64,000 nucleotides of DNA from Blattabacterium sp. (Blatta orientalis) str. Tarazona (GTDB lineage Bacteria > Bacteroidota > Bacteroidia > Flavobacteriales > Blattabacteriaceae). The number at the start of each line of letters is the position of its first letter. The first letter of the stretch is position 1. The notes beneath the pieces are model-generated. The model did not search any database, was not told the DNA's origin, and saw nothing but the letters and a program-made list of their open reading frames with translations. The position numbers and the translations under genes were made by a program. Location: NCBI RefSeq assembly GCF_000334405.1, contig NC_020195.1:62001-126000 (forward strand), given 5' to 3'. Below, one piece after another: positions 28,625-38,801 of the stretch.

Positions 28625-31100
28625 AAAATTAAAAAATTTATTCTTATTTACGTTAATTTTTTTTCTTATGCATATCCCCTCTTCTAATTCTAAAACAGAA
28701 AATAGAACGGATAATTTGATGCGTTTCAACCAAGAAAATCATGAATTTTCTTCCACTTCTTCCAAGATAAGAAATATTTATGTTATGGGAAAAACTAAAT
28801 ATAACAGTTCTTTTGTTTCAAGTTTATCCCATATTTTTCCTGGAGAAGAAATTTCTATACCTGGAAATAAGGTTGATGAAGCTATCATAAAATTATGGAA
28901 GAGTAATCTTTTTGGGAAGATATCCATTTATAAAAAGAATATCTCTAAAAATGAAATTGATCTATTTTTTGATTTAGAAGATTTAATAGAAATTCATAAA
29001 ATAAATGTTGAAGGAATAGGAAATATGGTATTTCCTATTATACAAAAAATACATCCAGGAGATAAAATCCCGGAACATTTGATTCAAAATATTAAAAATG
29101 ATATTAAAAACTATTATGTCAAACAAGGATATCCTGAAGTGTCTATAAAAAGTCAATTAACTATTCAAAATAACAAAAACATATTAAATATATATGCAAA
29201 AAAAGGAAAGAGAATTGGGATAAAATATATTTTATTTGATGGGAACCAATCACTTTCTAAAAATGCTTTACTCAATCTAATGGAAAAAACTAGAAAGAAA
29301 ATCCATATTCCTATCATAGAAAAATCCTCCTATTTTGTATACGAAAACATAAAAGAAGATTTAAAAAATATTCGATCTAAATATCAATCAATGGGATTTA
29401 TAGATGTTCAAGTTATTTTAGATTCTATATGGAAAAATGAAACGGGAGATTACGGAATAAAAATTAAGATAATTGAGGGGAAAAAATATTATTTAGGAAA
29501 TATTGATTTTATAGGAAATATTATTGTAAAAACGGATTTTTTGAGAAAAATACTATCCTATAAAAAAGGAGATATTTATGACAAAAATGGAATTAATAAT
29601 AACATTTTAAATACAAATATTTCCAGCATAATTTCACATTATTTAGATTTAGGATATTTATTTGTTAAAATAGTTCCTGTAGAAAAAATGATCGAAAATA
29701 ATAAAATTCATTTAGAAATAAAAATAGAAGAAAATCAACCAGTATATATAAATAAAGTGCACATATCGGGCAATACGATTACCAAGGATCATGTTATTAG
29801 ACGTGAATTAAACATTTATCCAGGTGATCTTTTTTCTCCTAAAAAAATAAAATCTAGTTTATTTCGTTTAATAAATTTAAATTTATTTGACAACAGTAAA
29901 ATATATCCATATATCCAAACAAATAATAATAAAACCGTAGATATAGAATGGCGTTTAACAGAAAAAAGCGCTAATCAAATTCAATTGTATGGAGGATATG
30001 GAAAGGAAAAACTGCTTGGAAATCTCCAATTAAACTTTGGAAATTTTTCTCTTAGAAATCTTTTTCAGTTAAAATCATGGAAACCAATTCCTCAAGGAGA
30101 TGGACAAAAACTTATATTGTCTTGTCAATTTGGAAAATATTTTCAATCTTATGGTTTTTCTTTTACAGAACCTTGGATAGAAAAAGATAAACCAACCTCC
30201 CTTTCTTTGAATATAAAGTATTCCAAAAAAAAGGTAAATCAAACTGAGGATATTTATTTTATTCCTTTATTCAATGAAAAAATTCCTCATGATGGATTTT
30301 TAAAAAGAATAGGGACTTCCGTCAAATTAAATAAACTTTTAACCTTTTTAGACCCTTACACTAAAATAGAATTATCCATGAATTATGATAAATTTTCCTA
30401 TGAGAAAAATTTATTCATATTAAATAATTTGAATTATTTAATCTCTTTACAAAGATTTTCAGGTGAACCTGATTTCGTTTTTCCTTTAAGAGGATCAAAA
30501 ATACAATTGAATAGTATATTTACCCTTCCTCATTCCATCTTATTTAAAGAAAGTGGATCAGAATGGATAGAGTTTTTTAAATTTAAAATCAATTCTTATT
30601 GGTTTAAAAAAATTATAGACAAAATGATCATGAAAATAGGTGGAGAATTTGGTTTGTTAGGAAAATATCATACAAAAAATTTGTTTTCATTTCAAAAATT
30701 TTATATGGGAGGGGTAAAAAATCCGACGGATTTCAAATTAGTAGAAAATATAGACTATATTCCATTAAGGGGTTATTCTTCTCATGTAAATGATCCAGAT
30801 TATATTACACCAAAGAATGGTGGAATTATTTATAATAAATTAATTTTAGAAATTCGTTATTTGATTAAGGATTTTTCTAATTTATCTAAATTATGGACAA
30901 ATTTTTTTATAGAAGGAGGAAATGTTAGTGATTCTTATCAAGAATTTAATCCATTGAAAATGAAAAAATCTTTTGGATTTGGATTTCGTTTTTTTTGGTT
31001 ACCAATAGGGTTTTTTGGAATAGATATAGGTTACCCCATAGATGGGAAAAATATTAAATCCAAATGGAAACCCCATTTCATTATAGGTCAAGATTTATAA
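28608..31100 (+). CDS. bamA: Outer membrane assembly factor BamA
   Basis: Omp85-family protein that inserts beta-barrels into the outer membrane. An N-terminal hydrophobic segment (KNLFLFTLIFFLMHIPSS) is a likely signal peptide, followed by about five POTRA repeats (for example IYVMGKTKYNSSFVSS and VHISGNTITKDHVIRREL) and a C-terminal barrel with GYGKEKLLGNLQ, FTEPWI and the MGGVKNPTDFKL region. The frame is taken from a TTG at 28608 inside uppS; TTG at 28617 is also possible, while the first ATG (28668) would remove most of the signal. At 830 residues it is near full length for the group. Confidence 0.94.
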   Translation: MEKLDKKLKNLFLFTLIFFLMHIPSSNSKTENRTDNLMRFNQENHEFSSTSSKIRNIYVMGKTKYNSSFVSSLSHIFPGEEISIPGNKVDEAIIKLWKSNLFGKISIYKKNISKNEIDLFFDLEDLIEIHKINVEGIGNMVFPIIQKIHPGDKIPEHLIQNIKNDIKNYYVKQGYPEVSIKSQLTIQNNKNILNIYAKKGKRIGIKYILFDGNQSLSKNALLNLMEKTRKKIHIPIIEKSSYFVYENIKEDLKNIRSKYQSMGFIDVQVILDSIWKNETGDYGIKIKIIEGKKYYLGNIDFIGNIIVKTDFLRKILSYKKGDIYDKNGINNNILNTNISSIISHYLDLGYLFVKIVPVEKMIENNKIHLEIKIEENQPVYINKVHISGNTITKDHVIRRELNIYPGDLFSPKKIKSSLFRLINLNLFDNSKIYPYIQTNNNKTVDIEWRLTEKSANQIQLYGGYGKEKLLGNLQLNFGNFSLRNLFQLKSWKPIPQGDGQKLILSCQFGKYFQSYGFSFTEPWIEKDKPTSLSLNIKYSKKKVNQTEDIYFIPLFNEKIPHDGFLKRIGTSVKLNKLLTFLDPYTKIELSMNYDKFSYEKNLFILNNLNYLISLQRFSGEPDFVFPLRGSKIQLNSIFTLPHSILFKESGSEWIEFFKFKINSYWFKKIIDKMIMKIGGEFGLLGKYHTKNLFSFQKFYMGGVKNPTDFKLVENIDYIPLRGYSSHVNDPDYITPKNGGIIYNKLILEIRYLIKDFSNLSKLWTNFFIEGGNVSDSYQEFNPLKMKKSFGFGFRFFWLPIGFFGIDIGYPIDGKNIKSKWKPHFIIGQDL

Positions 31101-31142
31101 TTATATTTAGGATATCATTCTATAACCAAAATAAATAATTAT

Positions 31143-31655
31143 ATGAAAAAAAACACGATTCTTTATTGTTTATTGTTTTTTTTGTTTTTTGGAATATTTG
31201 GAAAAGGAAGGTTTTTGCATTCCAAGGAATGCAATCAGAAAATTGTTTGTCTTAATAGTTTGATTCTTGTGGAAAAAATGCCTGAATTTTCTAAAGCTCA
31301 GAAAGAGCTAGATAAATTAAGTAAAAATCATGAGAATACATTGGAAAAATTAGCAAAAGAATTCCATAAAAAAGCGGAAAAATTTCAGAAAAATAAAAAT
31401 CCAATTCTTAAAAAAGAACTGGAAATATTACAAGCTAGAGCTCACGCATATCAGAAAAACGCAGCAGACGATTTAGCTAAAAAACAAAATAAATTATTAA
31501 ATCCTATCTATAAAAAAATAGAAAATGCTATTAACAGAGTTATGGATAAAGATCAAACGATTATACGAGTTGATGATTGTAGCCCTGGAAAAGGAGTATT
31601 GGTTAATAAAGGAGTAGACATCACGGAAGAAGTTAAGAAAGAATTAGGCATTTGA
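31143..31655 (+). CDS. OmpH/Skp-family periplasmic chaperone
   Basis: Probable periplasmic holdase that delivers unfolded porins to BamA. Residues 1-30 form a signal peptide with a long hydrophobic core. The mature part is mostly charged coiled coil (about residues 45-130, rich in Lys and Glu), the tentacle helices of the family, ending with the conserved beta strand IIRVDDCSPGKGVL. Free-living relatives usually have two copies here; only one is present. It follows bamA by 42 bases and is convergent with tRNA-Phe. Confidence 0.85.
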   Translation: MKKNTILYCLLFFLFFGIFGKGRFLHSKECNQKIVCLNSLILVEKMPEFSKAQKELDKLSKNHENTLEKLAKEFHKKAEKFQKNKNPILKKELEILQARAHAYQKNAADDLAKKQNKLLNPIYKKIENAINRVMDKDQTIIRVDDCSPGKGVLVNKGVDITEEVKKELGI

Positions 31656-31660
31656 TTAAA

Positions 31661-31733
31661 TGGTATCTCCCGGAATCGAACCGGGGACACAAGGATTTTC
31701 AGTCCTTTGCTCTACCTACTGAGCTAAGATACC
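31661..31733 (-). tRNA. tRNA-Phe (GAA)
   Basis: A 73-base cloverleaf on the minus strand: acceptor GGTATCT pairs with AGATACC, D arm GCTC/GAGC, anticodon stem AAGGA/TCCTT with loop CTGAAAA (anticodon GAA), and T arm CCCGG/CCGGG with loop TTCGATT. The discriminator is A and CCA is not encoded. Confidence 0.96.
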
Positions 31734-31767
31734 AACCAAAGAACAAAAATACAATAATAATAAGTAA

Positions 31768-32306
31768 AAAACTAAAAAGTTTTATAAGTATTATTTTTTT
31801 TGTTTATTTTTTTCTCTTTTTTCTTGTTCTGAAACAAAAAAAGAAATTCTAAAGAAAAAGAATAGAAAGGAAATTCCTTATAGAGTTTTTATTCGTACTA
31901 GTATTCTATATAAAGAAAAAGGCCTTGTTCGGTTTTTTATTTATTCTCCAATTATGGAAGAATATCCTATTTATACTTTGTTTCCAAATGGATTGCAATT
32001 ATTTCTTTATGAAAAAGGAAAAGATAAGTATACTTATCTTAGTGCAAATTGGGTTAAATCAACTGAAAAATTCTTTTATCATCTTAAAGGAAAGATAATC
32101 ATTATGAATCCTAATGGAGATTTTTTAAAGACGGAGGAAATATACTGGAACAGAAAACGGAAAAAATATTTAATAACTTATCTACAGTTATCTATTGTTC
32201 TGATGGAACAATATTACATGCAATGAATGGATTGGAGGCGTCTGAAGATTTCAAAAAATTAGACTAAAAAATATTAGTGGAATTTTTCCTATATGAAAGA
32301 AGTCCT
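31768..32306 (+). pseudogene. lptC: Broken lptC (LPS-export lipoprotein)
   Basis: This 570-base stretch between tRNA-Phe and the CorC-like gene holds a decayed gene in the place where flavobacteria carry lptC. One frame begins without any start codon as a lipoprotein signal ending in SLFSCSETKKE, then reads through RVFIRTSILYK and MEEYPIYTLFPNGLQL to KTEEIYWNRK. The homology then moves to another frame (KTEKIFNNLSTVIYCSDGTI, HAMNGLEASEDFKKL) and meets a TAA at 32265. So it lacks a start, has one frameshift and one stop. The EEIYWN and NGLEASEDF segments resemble the OstA/LptC fold. Confidence 0.75.
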
Positions 32307-33578
32307 ATGATTTTTCATATTAGTATAGTTATTGTTACTATACTTCTATCTGCTTTTTTTTCTGGGATGGAAATGGCTCTAATTTCTTCTAGTTTGTTTC
32401 AAATAGAATTAGAAAAAAAGAAAGGATCTTTGCGTTCTAAACTTCTTTCTGAAAGTATTAAACAACCAAAGAAATTTATCACTACAATGCTAATTGGGAA
32501 TACTATATCTTTGGTGATATATGGAATATATATGGAAAAATTATTTTTATATATTCTTTCTAAATGGTTTTTAATTCACGATAATTCTTTCTGCATTTTG
32601 TTGTTAGAAACAGTAGTATCCGCTACTATTATTCTTATAATTGGAGAATTTATTCCTAAAATGATATTTAGCCTGTATTCCAATGAATTGTTAAGTTTGT
32701 TTATTGTTCCAGTATATATTATATATAAGATTTTTTATCCTATCACAAATTCTATTATTTGTATTTCTAATGTTTTTTTAAAAATTTTAGGAGAAAAAGA
32801 AGATGATAAAAAAAAAATTTTTGATAAAGAGGATTTAAGTTATTTCGTTTCAGAAAACATAAAAAATAACATTCAAGGCATAGTAGAATCTGAAGTGGAA
32901 ATCTTTCATAAAGCTTTAGATTTTTCTGAAAAAAAGGCAAGAGAGTGTATGGTCCCTAGAAAAGAAATGGTTTCTTCTAATATATACACTTCTTCTATTG
33001 AGAAGATTCGTCATATATTTACGGAAAAAGGACTTTCAAAAATTTTGATTTATAAAAACAATATAGACAACATTATAGGATATATTCATTATTTGGAAAT
33101 TTTAAAAAAACCAAAAAATATAGAATCTATAATTAGACCCGTAGAATTAGTTCATGTAACTACACCTGTTCGAGAGATAATGGATCTCCTTATTAAGAAA
33201 AAAAAAGACATAGCTATTGTATTAGATGAGTATGGAGGAACAGCCGGGATGATAACTATAGAAGATATTTTAGAAGAATTTCTCGGAGATATAAAAGATG
33301 AACATGATGAAACTAAATTTGTGGAAAATAAATTCAATGATAATGCATTTTTATTTTCTGCTCGTCTAGAAATTGATTTTCTTAATGCTAAATATAGCTT
33401 AAGTCTTCCTAAATCCGAAGAATACGAAACTTTAGGAGGTCTAATTGTTTTTCATACAGGATATATTCCAAAAAATGGAGAAAAAATAATCATTAATGAT
33501 ACTTGGGATATTGAAATAAAAAAAGTTTCTAAAAATAAAATAGAGGAAGTTTTTCTTAAAAAAAGAATTTATAGATGA
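32307..33578 (+). CDS. CNNM/CorC-family membrane protein with CBS domains
   Basis: Integral inner-membrane protein of the hemolysin C/CorC group, linked in other bacteria to magnesium or cobalt transport; the flavobacterial relative GldE belongs to the same group. The N-terminal DUF21 domain has about four helices with SAFFSGMEMALIS, then two CBS domains (MVPRKEMV onward, and VLDEYGGTAGMITIEDILEE), then a C-terminal CorC_HlyC domain. I start at ATG 32307; the open frame upstream belongs to the decayed lptC. It overlaps ppiD by ATGA. Confidence 0.88.
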   Translation: MIFHISIVIVTILLSAFFSGMEMALISSSLFQIELEKKKGSLRSKLLSESIKQPKKFITTMLIGNTISLVIYGIYMEKLFLYILSKWFLIHDNSFCILLLETVVSATIILIIGEFIPKMIFSLYSNELLSLFIVPVYIIYKIFYPITNSIICISNVFLKILGEKEDDKKKIFDKEDLSYFVSENIKNNIQGIVESEVEIFHKALDFSEKKARECMVPRKEMVSSNIYTSSIEKIRHIFTEKGLSKILIYKNNIDNIIGYIHYLEILKKPKNIESIIRPVELVHVTTPVREIMDLLIKKKKDIAIVLDEYGGTAGMITIEDILEEFLGDIKDEHDETKFVENKFNDNAFLFSARLEIDFLNAKYSLSLPKSEEYETLGGLIVFHTGYIPKNGEKIIINDTWDIEIKKVSKNKIEEVFLKKRIYR

Positions 33579-35707
33579 ATTTTTTAGAAAAAATTAGAAA
33601 AAATACATGGATTTTATTTTTCCTTATAGGAATAGCCATGTTTGCTTTTATATTAGATCCTCATGTCCTATTTAAATTTTTTTCTGAAAAATCCAGTATT
33701 TTTGGAAAAGTAAACGGAGAAAATATTTCTATAAAAGAATATGTTGATTGTTTTCAATTTTTAAAACAATTTCGTCAAGGAGAATCAGATTCCCATTTAA
33801 AAAAGGAAACTTGGAATTTATTGATTCATGAAAAATTGTTAAATCAACAAGCTATGAAACTAGGAATACAAAATACAAAAAAAGATTTTTGGGATGCTAT
33901 ATCTAGACAATCTATATATAGTTATATCCCAGAATTACAGGATAACTTCGGAAAGTTAGATCTCAAAAAATTTCAATTATACCTAAAAAATTTAGAAAAT
34001 GCATCTCATGTTTCCCATTCTCAAATGGAAATAGAAAAGAATGTTTGGTCTTATGAAAAAAATAGTATTCCCAAAAGAATTCTTGCAAAGAAATATGTAG
34101 AAATGTTAATGTATGGATTAAATACTTCTTTAATAGAAGGAGAATTAAATTATAAGGAAAAAAACTTTTTTTCCATCATTGATTATATTTTTATTCCTTA
34201 TTCAGAAATAGAACATAAATATAACATGTTTTTAATAGAAAAAAATGAAATTAAAAATTTTATTAGAAAACATAAGTTTCTTTATAAAAGAGAAAATTTA
34301 AGGAGTCTTAGTTTTGCAATTTGTAGATCAAAACCATCTTTGGAAGATGAAAAGAATATGAAAAATAAAATGGAAAAATTATTTCATAAATTTAAATCGA
34401 CCAATAAAAATTATATGTTTGTTTTAACAAAGTCTGAGAAACCTTTTGATTCAAATTTTTATTTTAAAAATAATCTTCCTCCTATTTTGCAAAATTTTGT
34501 TGTGAAAAATAATAAAATTGGAAGTATGTTTAGTCCTATAAAAGAAAACAATACATATGTTATGGCAAAAATTATTGGAAAAAAAATGATTTCTGATTCT
34601 GTTTTATCTAGTCATATATTGATTTCTCATAAAGAGGCTATACGTTCTTCCAATAAGAGAACTAAAAAAGAAGCGGAGGAAATAGCTAATAAAATCTATA
34701 AAATTCTTCAAAAAGATCCATCTAAATTTGAAGAATTAGTGATAAAAAAATCTGATGATTTAATTAATGCAAAAAAAAATCAAGGAAGTTTAGGATGGTT
34801 AAAATATAATGAACAGAATTCTATTGGAAAATTTAATATTTTTGATTCGGAAAATAAAAAGAGGATGATAGGACTTACTGAAACTAAATTCGGTTATCAT
34901 ATTATTAGAATAGATGATAAAAGTATCCCAAAACCTGCTTATCAATTTGCTGTAATTGTAAAAACACTTATTCCATCCAAAAAAACAGAAGATCTACTTT
35001 ATAGTCGTGTCAGAAAATTTTTTGGAAAAAATAAACATCATAAACTAAATACATTTATTAATAATGCAAGAAAAGAGGGGTATGAAACTATATTTTTAAA
35101 ATATGTTAGATCTTCTCAATGGGATATAGATGATTTGAAAACAGAAGTAGATAAAGAAATCATTGATTGGTCTTTTGATAAAAATAGAAAAGAAGGAGAC
35201 TGTCATATTTTTTCCACTTCCAATAAAGACTATATTATAGTTTATCTTTCCAATATTCAAAAAGAAGGATTTTCTATGGAAGAAATAAAAAATAATTTGA
35301 TTCCTTTTCTTAAAAGAAAAAAAATAAATAGGCTTTTATCCAATATAGAAAAAAGGAAATTTTTTACTAGAAATTTAGAAGAAATAGCATCTTATTTTTC
35401 CAAGAAAATCAGAAAAAATTGCAAAATAAATTTTTATGATTCTATGGTTAATGACTATAAAGAACCAAAAGTGGTTGGTTCTGCCTCTTCTTTAAGATTA
35501 TATGAAACATCTAAACCAATTTTAGGAGAAAAAGGAGTCTTTTTTGTAAGACCATCAAGACATATTTTTCCTTCTAAAAAACCTTCTTATTTTTCCCATG
35601 AAATAGAAATGTTAAATGCTCTTTTGAGGAAAAAAATGTTAGAAAATATAGGAAATGTATTAATCAAAAAATCAATAATAAAAGATTATAGGAAACATTT
35701 TCAATGA
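33575..35707 (+). CDS. ppiD: Periplasmic peptidyl-prolyl isomerase, PpiD/SurA type
   Basis: Membrane-anchored folding helper for exported proteins. One N-terminal helix (residues about 12-30, ILFFLIGIAMFAFIL) anchors it, followed by a SurA-like N domain (GKVNGENISIKEY) and a parvulin domain at about 345-450 (SSHILISHKEA ... NQGSLGWLKY ... ETKFGYHIIRIDD). The rest is a long chaperone-like region. At 710 residues it matches the flavobacterial PpiD group. It is coupled to the CorC-like gene and convergent with tatA (7-base overlap). Confidence 0.9.
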   Translation: MNFLEKIRKNTWILFFLIGIAMFAFILDPHVLFKFFSEKSSIFGKVNGENISIKEYVDCFQFLKQFRQGESDSHLKKETWNLLIHEKLLNQQAMKLGIQNTKKDFWDAISRQSIYSYIPELQDNFGKLDLKKFQLYLKNLENASHVSHSQMEIEKNVWSYEKNSIPKRILAKKYVEMLMYGLNTSLIEGELNYKEKNFFSIIDYIFIPYSEIEHKYNMFLIEKNEIKNFIRKHKFLYKRENLRSLSFAICRSKPSLEDEKNMKNKMEKLFHKFKSTNKNYMFVLTKSEKPFDSNFYFKNNLPPILQNFVVKNNKIGSMFSPIKENNTYVMAKIIGKKMISDSVLSSHILISHKEAIRSSNKRTKKEAEEIANKIYKILQKDPSKFEELVIKKSDDLINAKKNQGSLGWLKYNEQNSIGKFNIFDSENKKRMIGLTETKFGYHIIRIDDKSIPKPAYQFAVIVKTLIPSKKTEDLLYSRVRKFFGKNKHHKLNTFINNARKEGYETIFLKYVRSSQWDIDDLKTEVDKEIIDWSFDKNRKEGDCHIFSTSNKDYIIVYLSNIQKEGFSMEEIKNNLIPFLKRKKINRLLSNIEKRKFFTRNLEEIASYFSKKIRKNCKINFYDSMVNDYKEPKVVGSASSLRLYETSKPILGEKGVFFVRPSRHIFPSKKPSYFSHEIEMLNALLRKKMLENIGNVLIKKSIIKDYRKHFQ

Positions 35708-35943
35708 CGTTTTATAGAAGAAGAATGTATTTTATTTTCTTTGTTGAGAATAGATCTTTTTTTTTCTACTATATTACTCCGTCTCATCTCATTTTGAATT
35801 TTATTTTTCGCATTTTTTAAATATCTTACCCCTTCTCCCATTCCACGAGCTATATCCGGTATTTTTTTTGGGCCAAATATAATAATAGCTATAAGAATAA
35901 TGAAAAAACTTTCTTCGAAACTAATAAATAAAGGATTTATCAT
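35701..35943 (-). CDS. tatA: Twin-arginine translocase TatA
   Basis: Pore-forming component of the Tat pathway. The 80-residue protein has one N-terminal helix (FFIILIAIIIF), the FGPKKIPD hinge and the amphipathic helix IARGMGEGVRYLKNA, all diagnostic of TatA/E, then a short charged tail. TatC is not in this window. Its start overlaps the secDF stop by ATGA, so both export components are translated together. Confidence 0.92.
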   Translation of the reverse strand: MINPLFISFEESFFIILIAIIIFGPKKIPDIARGMGEGVRYLKNAKNKIQNEMRRSNIVEKKRSILNKENKIHSSSIKRH

Positions 35944-38801
35944 TTTTTTTCTTTTTTTTTAGAAAGATCATATACTATGGAGGATGCGATAAATATAGAA
36001 GAATAAGTTCCAATACTTACTCCAAACAACAAAGCTAACATAAAACTACGAATAGTAGTTCCTCCAAAGAATAAAATAATACATATAGCCCATATGGTAA
36101 TAAATGAGGTATTCATGGTTCTTGTTAAAGAACTATTAATCCCCTTGTTTATAATTTCTTTTATGGAAAACGATTCAGTCCCTGAAAATTTTCGAATCTT
36201 ATCATACACAATTACTGTATCATTGATAGAATAACCTATTATTGTTAACAATGCGGCGATGAAAGATTGATTTATTTCTAAAACAGAAAAACGTTCATGA
36301 AATATGGAAAATAACCCAAGTACAATTATTGTATCATGTAACAAAGAAACCAAAGCTCCTAAACCAAATTTCCATTTTTTAAATCTGATAAAAATATAAA
36401 AAAATATTCCAAATAAGGACAAAAGTATTGAAATAAAAGCATTCTTAGTTATATATTTTGCTATAACAGGTTCTACTTTTTCTGATGACAATATTCCTAA
36501 AGATTTATCTTTATCTATAGTTTTAAAATCCTGGAAATCTATCGTATGAAAATACGGTTTTAATGCCAAAACATTTTTCAAAATTTCTTGATCTATTTGG
36601 TTGTTTTCATTCCATATTTTGTATTTAGTTACTATTTTCATTTTATTTTCTTCTCCAAAAGGAAGAACTTTTGGAGAAGAAGGCTTCCCGTTTTCTATAA
36701 AATATTTGGATAAAAGAAAAGAAATGTGATCTGGTAAGACCTTACGATCAAAACGAATAATATAAGTACGACCTCCTACAAAGTCTATTCCAAGATTTAA
36801 TCCTTTATAATAAAAGGAGATAAGACTTCCTAAAATGCATATAAAGGAAATAGCATAAGAAAATTTTCTTTTAGATAAAAAATCCCATGAAACTTTATTA
36901 GAATTCCATATTCTAAAGAATATTTTTTTATACTTATTTAAGTGCCACTCTAAAAATAATTTTCCCAAACATATAGAAGAAAAAAAAGAGGTAAAAATTC
37001 CAATAATTAAGGTAGTAGAAAAACCTTTAATAGGTCCTATTCCAAAGAAAAATAAGATAATTCCGCATAATAAAGTAGTAACTTGTCCATCAATAATAGA
37101 TGATAAAGCTCCTTGAAAAGTGTAACTATTATGTATAGCTGAACGAATAGATGTTCCATTTCTCATATCTTCTTTAATTTTTTCATAAATTAGAACATAC
37201 GAATCCATGGACATGGCTAATGTTAATATAATACCTGCAATTCCAGGAAAGGTTAATACAGAATTAATGGAAATAAGAAAACCAAGTATAAATACAAAAT
37301 TAAAAATTAATGCTATGTTAGCATATAATCCTGGAATTATATAATAATAAAACATCCAAATAAATACAAAAATAATGGCTATAAAAAAAGAAAATATTCC
37401 TTTCCGTATAGTTTCCTTTCCCAAAGAAGGACCCACTACTTCTGATTGAATTATTTTGACTGAAGTAGGCAATCTACCTGTACTTAGTACATTTACTAAA
37501 TCTTCAGATTCTTGTAAAGATAAATTTCCAGATATTTGAGATATTCCATTAGGAATGACTGATTTTACAAAAGGTGCTGTGTAAACTAAATCATCAAGAA
37601 CTATAGCTATGTTTCTTCCAATATTTTTTTCAGTAAATATTTTCCAATTTTTAGCTCCTTCCTGATTCATTTTTATATTGATGAATATTTCGTTGAAAGG
37701 TCCAAAAGATTTATATACACTAGTAATAATATCCCCATTCAAGGAATTATTTTCTTCTTTTACAGCAAATAACGGAACATATTTTTCCTGATTATATTGA
37801 TAGGTTTTAGATCCCCATAAAAATTTTATATTTCGTAAAGTATATGGTAAATATTCTACTACGTCCATAGAGTTTAAAAAATAGGTAATCTTGTTCATCT
37901 CCTTCTTATGGACTAATCCTACAACAAGATTATTATCCATCTTGTTTATTTTGGAAATGTTTAACATTTCTATGAAAGACCTAGTTTTTCTTGCAGAGGA
38001 AAAATTATTCGGTTCAAATCGTTCTAATTTTTCATTTTCTGAATAAATTTTATTTATTTTTTCAAAATAAGGAAAAATTTCTCGAAAATTGTATATTTCA
38101 AAGAAGTGTAATTCTGCTCTTTTTTGTAAAATATTTTTTACTCTATCTATATTTTCTATTCCAGGTAATTCTATTAAAATCCGATTGGATTTCTTGATTC
38201 TTTGTACATTCGGTTGGACTACTCCAAATTTATCCATTCTAGATATAAGAATGTTATGAGTATCAGAAATAGATAATTCTATTTTTTTTCTAATAACCTT
38301 TTCAAGGTCTCTATCTGTATAGTTTATTTCATCTACATAAGATCTATTTACAAAAAAATCTGAAATAGAAAAATCTGTTTGGATTTTCTTTTTATTCCTA
38401 TAAAAAAAGTTTAGAAAAGAAGAAAAATAATCTACATTAGGATTTTTTTCTTTTTCTTTATCTGCATGATTTAATGCTTTTAAAAAAACAGGATTTTTGG
38501 AATTATTAGAAAATTTTTTTAATAAATCTTTTTCAGATATTTCTAAAATAAAGCTGATTCCTCCTCTTAAATCTAAACCTAAATTTAAAACTTTATTTCT
38601 TGCACTAAAATGATTATATTTTAATAATCCTATTCTTTTTTTAGATTCAAGATATTTTTTTTCTATTTCTAAGTTTCCTTTAGAATACAAATAAGCATCC
38701 CTTTCTAATTTATAAACATAAAGGCTAAAAAGAATGTAGTATAAACAAATAACAGTAAGTAAAGAGACGATAAAAATCGTAAAAAAATTTCTTATCCGCA
38801 T
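35940..38801 (-). CDS. secDF: Fused protein-export subunits SecD and SecF
   Basis: Proton-driven membrane protein that pulls polypeptides through SecYEG on the periplasmic side. The single 953-residue chain contains SecD first (NLGLDLRGGISFILEI near residue 75, a large periplasmic P1 region, VEYLP, LSTGRLPTSVKII and the TM4 region LTLAMSMDSYVLIYEKIKED), then SecF from about residue 640 (GLNLGIDFVGGRTYIIRF and GYSINDTVIVYDKIRK). Fusion into one polypeptide is normal for Bacteroidota. About twelve membrane segments are visible. Confidence 0.97.
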   Translation of the reverse strand: MRIRNFFTIFIVSLLTVICLYYILFSLYVYKLERDAYLYSKGNLEIEKKYLESKKRIGLLKYNHFSARNKVLNLGLDLRGGISFILEISEKDLLKKFSNNSKNPVFLKALNHADKEKEKNPNVDYFSSFLNFFYRNKKKIQTDFSISDFFVNRSYVDEINYTDRDLEKVIRKKIELSISDTHNILISRMDKFGVVQPNVQRIKKSNRILIELPGIENIDRVKNILQKRAELHFFEIYNFREIFPYFEKINKIYSENEKLERFEPNNFSSARKTRSFIEMLNISKINKMDNNLVVGLVHKKEMNKITYFLNSMDVVEYLPYTLRNIKFLWGSKTYQYNQEKYVPLFAVKEENNSLNGDIITSVYKSFGPFNEIFINIKMNQEGAKNWKIFTEKNIGRNIAIVLDDLVYTAPFVKSVIPNGISQISGNLSLQESEDLVNVLSTGRLPTSVKIIQSEVVGPSLGKETIRKGIFSFFIAIIFVFIWMFYYYIIPGLYANIALIFNFVFILGFLISINSVLTFPGIAGIILTLAMSMDSYVLIYEKIKEDMRNGTSIRSAIHNSYTFQGALSSIIDGQVTTLLCGIILFFFGIGPIKGFSTTLIIGIFTSFFSSICLGKLFLEWHLNKYKKIFFRIWNSNKVSWDFLSKRKFSYAISFICILGSLISFYYKGLNLGIDFVGGRTYIIRFDRKVLPDHISFLLSKYFIENGKPSSPKVLPFGEENKMKIVTKYKIWNENNQIDQEILKNVLALKPYFHTIDFQDFKTIDKDKSLGILSSEKVEPVIAKYITKNAFISILLSLFGIFFYIFIRFKKWKFGLGALVSLLHDTIIVLGLFSIFHERFSVLEINQSFIAALLTIIGYSINDTVIVYDKIRKFSGTESFSIKEIINKGINSSLTRTMNTSFITIWAICIILFFGGTTIRSFMLALLFGVSIGTYSSIFIASSIVYDLSKKKEKK

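Noticed and set aside
31954-32226. A 90-residue protein from the ATG at 31954.
   Set aside because: It is the middle piece of the broken lptC; the family homology extends before its ATG and continues in another frame after it.
32277-32306. GTG start at 32277 for the CorC-like gene.
   Set aside because: The residues up to 32306 continue the decayed lptC frame; the protein family starts naturally at ATG 32307.
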